From Deltaproteobacteria bacterium (GTDB lineage: Bacteria; Desulfobacterota; Binatia; UBA9968), in NCBI GenBank assembly GCA_005879435.1, contig VBKX01000524.1, positions 2,729 through 8,244 on the forward strand: a DNA stretch of 5,516 nucleotides. The letters are read 5' to 3'. Positions 5,426 to 5,516 of the stretch are shown here, one piece after another; within the stretch, counting starts at the first letter, position 1, and each line of letters opens with the position of its first letter. The notes beneath the pieces were generated by a model that saw only the letters and a program-made list of their open reading frames with translations, searched no databases and was not told the DNA's origin. Position numbers and translations under genes: made by a program.

Positions 5426-5516
5426 ATGTCTACGCCTATGGAAGATGAGTTTTATATTCTCGCAACGGATGCCTCAGCCGAAGCGCCGAAACGGGTTTTG
5501 AAGGACAGTGAGACCT
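5426..5516 (+). CDS. Glycogen-debranching enzyme-like protein (GDE_N_bis), N-terminus only
   Basis: The frame opens at ATG 5426 (MSTPMEDEFYILATDAS) and continues through APKRVLKDSET to the window end, 30 residues in all. The pattern FYILAT...RVLK..ET recalls the beginning of amylo-alpha-1,6-glucosidase/glycogen-debranching proteins with a GDE_N_bis domain (PF14742), in which a segment like ILA-S-ADDRTRVLKHGDTFAV is typical. Such proteins hydrolyse alpha-1,6 branches or related glucosides in the cytoplasm. An in-frame TAA at 5411-5413 limits the start to 5426 or the ATG at 5438; neither has a good Shine-Dalgarno sequence. The gene is on the same strand as DUF169 but 192 bp away with its own candidate promoter, so it is probably a separate unit. 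Identification rests on a short stretch and is recalled rather than aligned. Confidence 0.55.
   Translation, partial: MSTPMEDEFYILATDASAEAPKRVLKDSET

Overview
This is a GC-rich bacterial window with tightly packed genes. It reads like an uncultured environmental lineage of the broad deltaproteobacterial type (Desulfobacterota or Binatota-like). That placement is an impression from the protein styles only (solute-binding ABC protein, DUF169 protein, GDE_N_bis-type start); no marker gene is present and no search was run.

Layout from left to right. Positions 2-1060 (+) hold the C-terminal ~350 residues of a major-facilitator exporter of the EntS/MFS_3 type, cut by the left edge. It converges on a stand-alone tandem-CBS-domain protein (1095-1574, -). 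Next, on the minus strand, comes a complete three-gene ABC importer of the SsuABC/TauABC/NMT1 class, transcribed right to left: solute-binding protein (4304-3240), ATPase (3239-2481) and permease (2484-1702). The three genes are extremely tight. The binding protein and ATPase are in the same frame with only a TAA between them, and ATPase and permease overlap by ATGA. Divergent from this operon, across a 173-bp intergenic region, is a DUF169 protein (4478-5233, +). The last gene starts at about 5426 (+) and runs off the right edge; its first 30 residues resemble the N-terminus of a glycogen-debranching enzyme (amylo-alpha-1,6-glucosidase, GDE_N_bis domain).

How the parts may work together: the importer should bind a small organic or anionic solute outside the cytoplasmic membrane and pump it in with ATP. 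Its substrate cannot be read from sequence. The divergent DUF169 gene and the CBS protein downstream of the permease are candidate partners (metal- or ligand-handling and nucleotide-sensing respectively), by position only. The divergent intergenic region carries a perfect 7-bp inverted repeat and alternative pairing arms just upstream of the binding-protein ribosome site, the best regulatory candidate in the window. No RNA gene, insertion sequence, CRISPR array or origin was seen. No wholly novel system is evident; the most interesting unit is the ABC operon with the divergent DUF169 gene and its shared control region.
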